In this document: positions 62,670 to 64,000 of the stretch, in pieces | Layout of the letters: every line of letters begins with the position of its first letter | How positions within the stretch are numbered: the stretch's first letter is position 1 | Assembly: GCA_965240325.2 (NCBI GenBank) | Contig: OZ251223.1 | Location: forward strand, 930,001-994,000 | Reading direction: 5' to 3' | DNA from: Rebecca billardiae RCC1528 | Taxonomy: Eukaryota > Haptophyta | DNA length: 64,000 nt | Program-made: the position numbers and the translations under genes | The notes under the pieces: generated by a model | What the model was told of the DNA's origin: nothing | Seen by the model: only the letters and a program-made list of their open reading frames with translations | Database searches by the model: none

Positions 62670-63551
62670 ATGCCCGTCACATTCGTGCGCATCCCGTGCG
62701 ACAGCTCGGCTCCGCTCGAGGAGCTGACACTCGAGGATCCCGCTGGCGGCAAGAAGGCGGGCGAGGACCTGCTGCGCGCGCACCTCGTGCCCAAGTTCAA
62801 GCAGGGCTCCGTCGACCCAGGCGCCGTCAAGAAGCAGCTCGGTGACTACTCGGCGCAGCTCGACATGTCCATGCTCGAGCAGGGTGCGGTGGAGACCTTC
62901 CCGCTCACGCGGCCGACCGACGTCAATCGGCAGGTAGGCGTCACCCTGTACTTGGACGAATGCGGCGTCCTCAAGAACCTGCCGCGCAACGAGCGCGCGA
63001 CGGCGCTCGCCGAGCAGGCAGGACACACCACCCCGTTCCATGGCGACATCTACGTCTCGCGCGAGCAGCACGGGCCGGACGGGCGGCAACTCGCAGACTT
63101 CACGCTGGCGGACATGTCATCGGACGCGCCGTGGCTCCTCAGTGCCCCGGCGCAGAACTATGAGCACGCCGTCGCGACGAAGAAGCTGCACGACTCGATG
63201 GGCGACGGCTTTCAGCACATCAAGCTGAACGAGGGCATGGACGGCACCGACCTGACCAGCGGCGGTGGCGAGGGGTACACGTGGACGCAGACGTCGGAGG
63301 AAGTCGAGGTGGTCATCCCCGTCGCGGCTGGCGTCAAGGCGCGCGAGGTGCACGTCAAGTACGGCGTCGGCTCCTTGCTCGCGAGAGTTGGCGGCAGCGA
63401 CCCAGTCCTCGACGCTCAGCTCGAAGGGCGCATCCGACCGGACGAGTCCAGCTGGAGCATCAGTGGCGATGGGGACTCGCGGACGCTGCAGATCACGCTC
63501 GAGAAGCAGACACCTGGACCATGGAAGTCGCTGCTCGCCGGGAGCAGCTAG
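62670..63551 (+). CDS. CS-domain (NudC/p23-like) protein
   Basis: 293 aa, single exon. The C-terminal ~95 residues form a CS domain: YTWTQTSEEVEVVIPVAAGV, VHVKYGVGSLLARVGG, DPVLDAQLEGRIRPDESSW, and a final LQITLEKQTPGPWKSLLAG. This is the NudC/p23 pattern of HSP90 co-chaperones and dynein-pathway factors. The N-terminal ~190 residues are acidic and unrelated to NudC itself, with short motifs such as TRPTDVNRQVGVTLYLDECG and PFHGDIYVSREQHGPDGRQ. These may be a second small domain that I cannot name. The ATG at 62670 is chosen because the upstream frame becomes Arg-rich. Role is probably protein folding or microtubule-motor assembly; substrate unknown. Confidence 0.82.
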   Translation: MPVTFVRIPCDSSAPLEELTLEDPAGGKKAGEDLLRAHLVPKFKQGSVDPGAVKKQLGDYSAQLDMSMLEQGAVETFPLTRPTDVNRQVGVTLYLDECGVLKNLPRNERATALAEQAGHTTPFHGDIYVSREQHGPDGRQLADFTLADMSSDAPWLLSAPAQNYEHAVATKKLHDSMGDGFQHIKLNEGMDGTDLTSGGGEGYTWTQTSEEVEVVIPVAAGVKAREVHVKYGVGSLLARVGGSDPVLDAQLEGRIRPDESSWSISGDGDSRTLQITLEKQTPGPWKSLLAGSS

Positions 63552-64000
63552 TGACCACAACCGATGGTGATGTACTAGCTATCACTACTTTGGGCTATGG
63601 TACCGCCTACGACTGCTCACGGACTACACGGATCACGACTTCAGACTTGGCTTCCGTGACCTCTGGGGCTCTGAGGCTCTCAGATTCTCATCAGCTCTGG
63701 AACGCAGCGCCGGCACCGCGGTTGCCGGTTGGCTGAGGGCACAGCGTTCGACAGTGATTGACAACGCCGCAGTTAGTGTCCGCCGGACGCGGCCTGCACC
63801 GGGCCTGCGCTTAGCTGATAGCTCAGTCCGATCATCCGCTACTACGACCGTACTTGATGTCATCAGTGAACCTTTGGTGCCCACTCCGAGTCGTGGGACA
63901 CCGCCTGAGTGCCGGCGCCGCAGCTGTCTTTATAGGCGAGTCGTCGTGCTGATGACGGCGACGCGATATTCGTCGATGAATGCTCATTGAGAGTCGCGAT
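63552..64000. other. Right-edge intergenic DNA
   Basis: Lower GC than the genes, with no long coding frame. It presumably contains the 3' untranslated region of the CS-domain gene. Confidence 0.5.

Overview
The window looks like nuclear DNA of a GC-rich unicellular alga. Coding regions are very GC-rich, genes lie on both strands, and many are split by short introns (about 100-200 bp). Most introns start GTGCGC or GTGAGC and end in a GC-rich tract plus CAG; one GC-AG intron is likely. Several proteins carry mitochondrial-type presequences or signal peptides. This gene style, with N-myristoylated kinases, GPATCH8-like and EML proteins, fits a haptophyte-like alga (perhaps a pavlovophyte). That assignment is inference, not a database result. 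No rRNA gene, CRISPR array or bacterial operon was seen, and no complete tRNA.

Layout. 1-3.5 kb: a small unknown gene (-) and a bacterial-type family I.5 lipase (+), diverging from two near-identical inverted arms. 4.2-13.2 kb: three genes that could act in sequence in glycine betaine demethylation, namely a Rieske oxygenase (-), a dimethylglycine dehydrogenase-like protein (+) and a sarcosine dehydrogenase-like protein (+). 12.7-20.6 kb: a tandem segmental duplication. Each unit starts with the last ~0.55 kb of the sarcosine dehydrogenase gene and carries a SEL1-repeat/MYND gene; the copies differ by 12 SEL1 repeats. A third SEL1-MYND gene lies at 45.3-46.9 kb. 20.6-22.7 kb: a poorly coding stretch with a ~78 bp tandem repeat and a possibly degraded gene. 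22.8-36 kb: an Ala-rich coiled-coil protein, a divergent membrane TTL-like protein, a secreted/membrane protein, a DEAD-box-family helicase and an EML-type WD40 protein. 36.4-48.1 kb: a dual-specificity phosphatase, a 2-oxoglutarate oxygenase, two small membrane proteins, a phospholipase C-type phosphoesterase, a THI5/NMT1-like protein and a GPATCH8-like protein. 50.4-55 kb: a 1320-residue, membrane-anchored chitinolytic protein (LPMO + GH18 + CBM2 + GH18 + transmembrane segment). 56.2-63.6 kb: an ABC1/ADCK2-type kinase, a CNB-GRAM-CNB-RGS-AGC kinase and a CS-domain protein.

Mobile DNA: three copies (37.5, 48.4 and 49.1 kb) of what seems to be a non-autonomous rolling-circle-type element. They share short termini and a perfect 3' hairpin, sit in AT dinucleotide repeats, have variable interiors, and two are joined head to tail.

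Many neighbouring genes are divergent with 90-420 bp between start codons, so bidirectional promoters are probably the rule. For spliced genes the span is given as one CDS, with exon limits in the evidence. All exon joins listed keep frame and were chosen by GT(or GC)/AG signals plus protein continuity.
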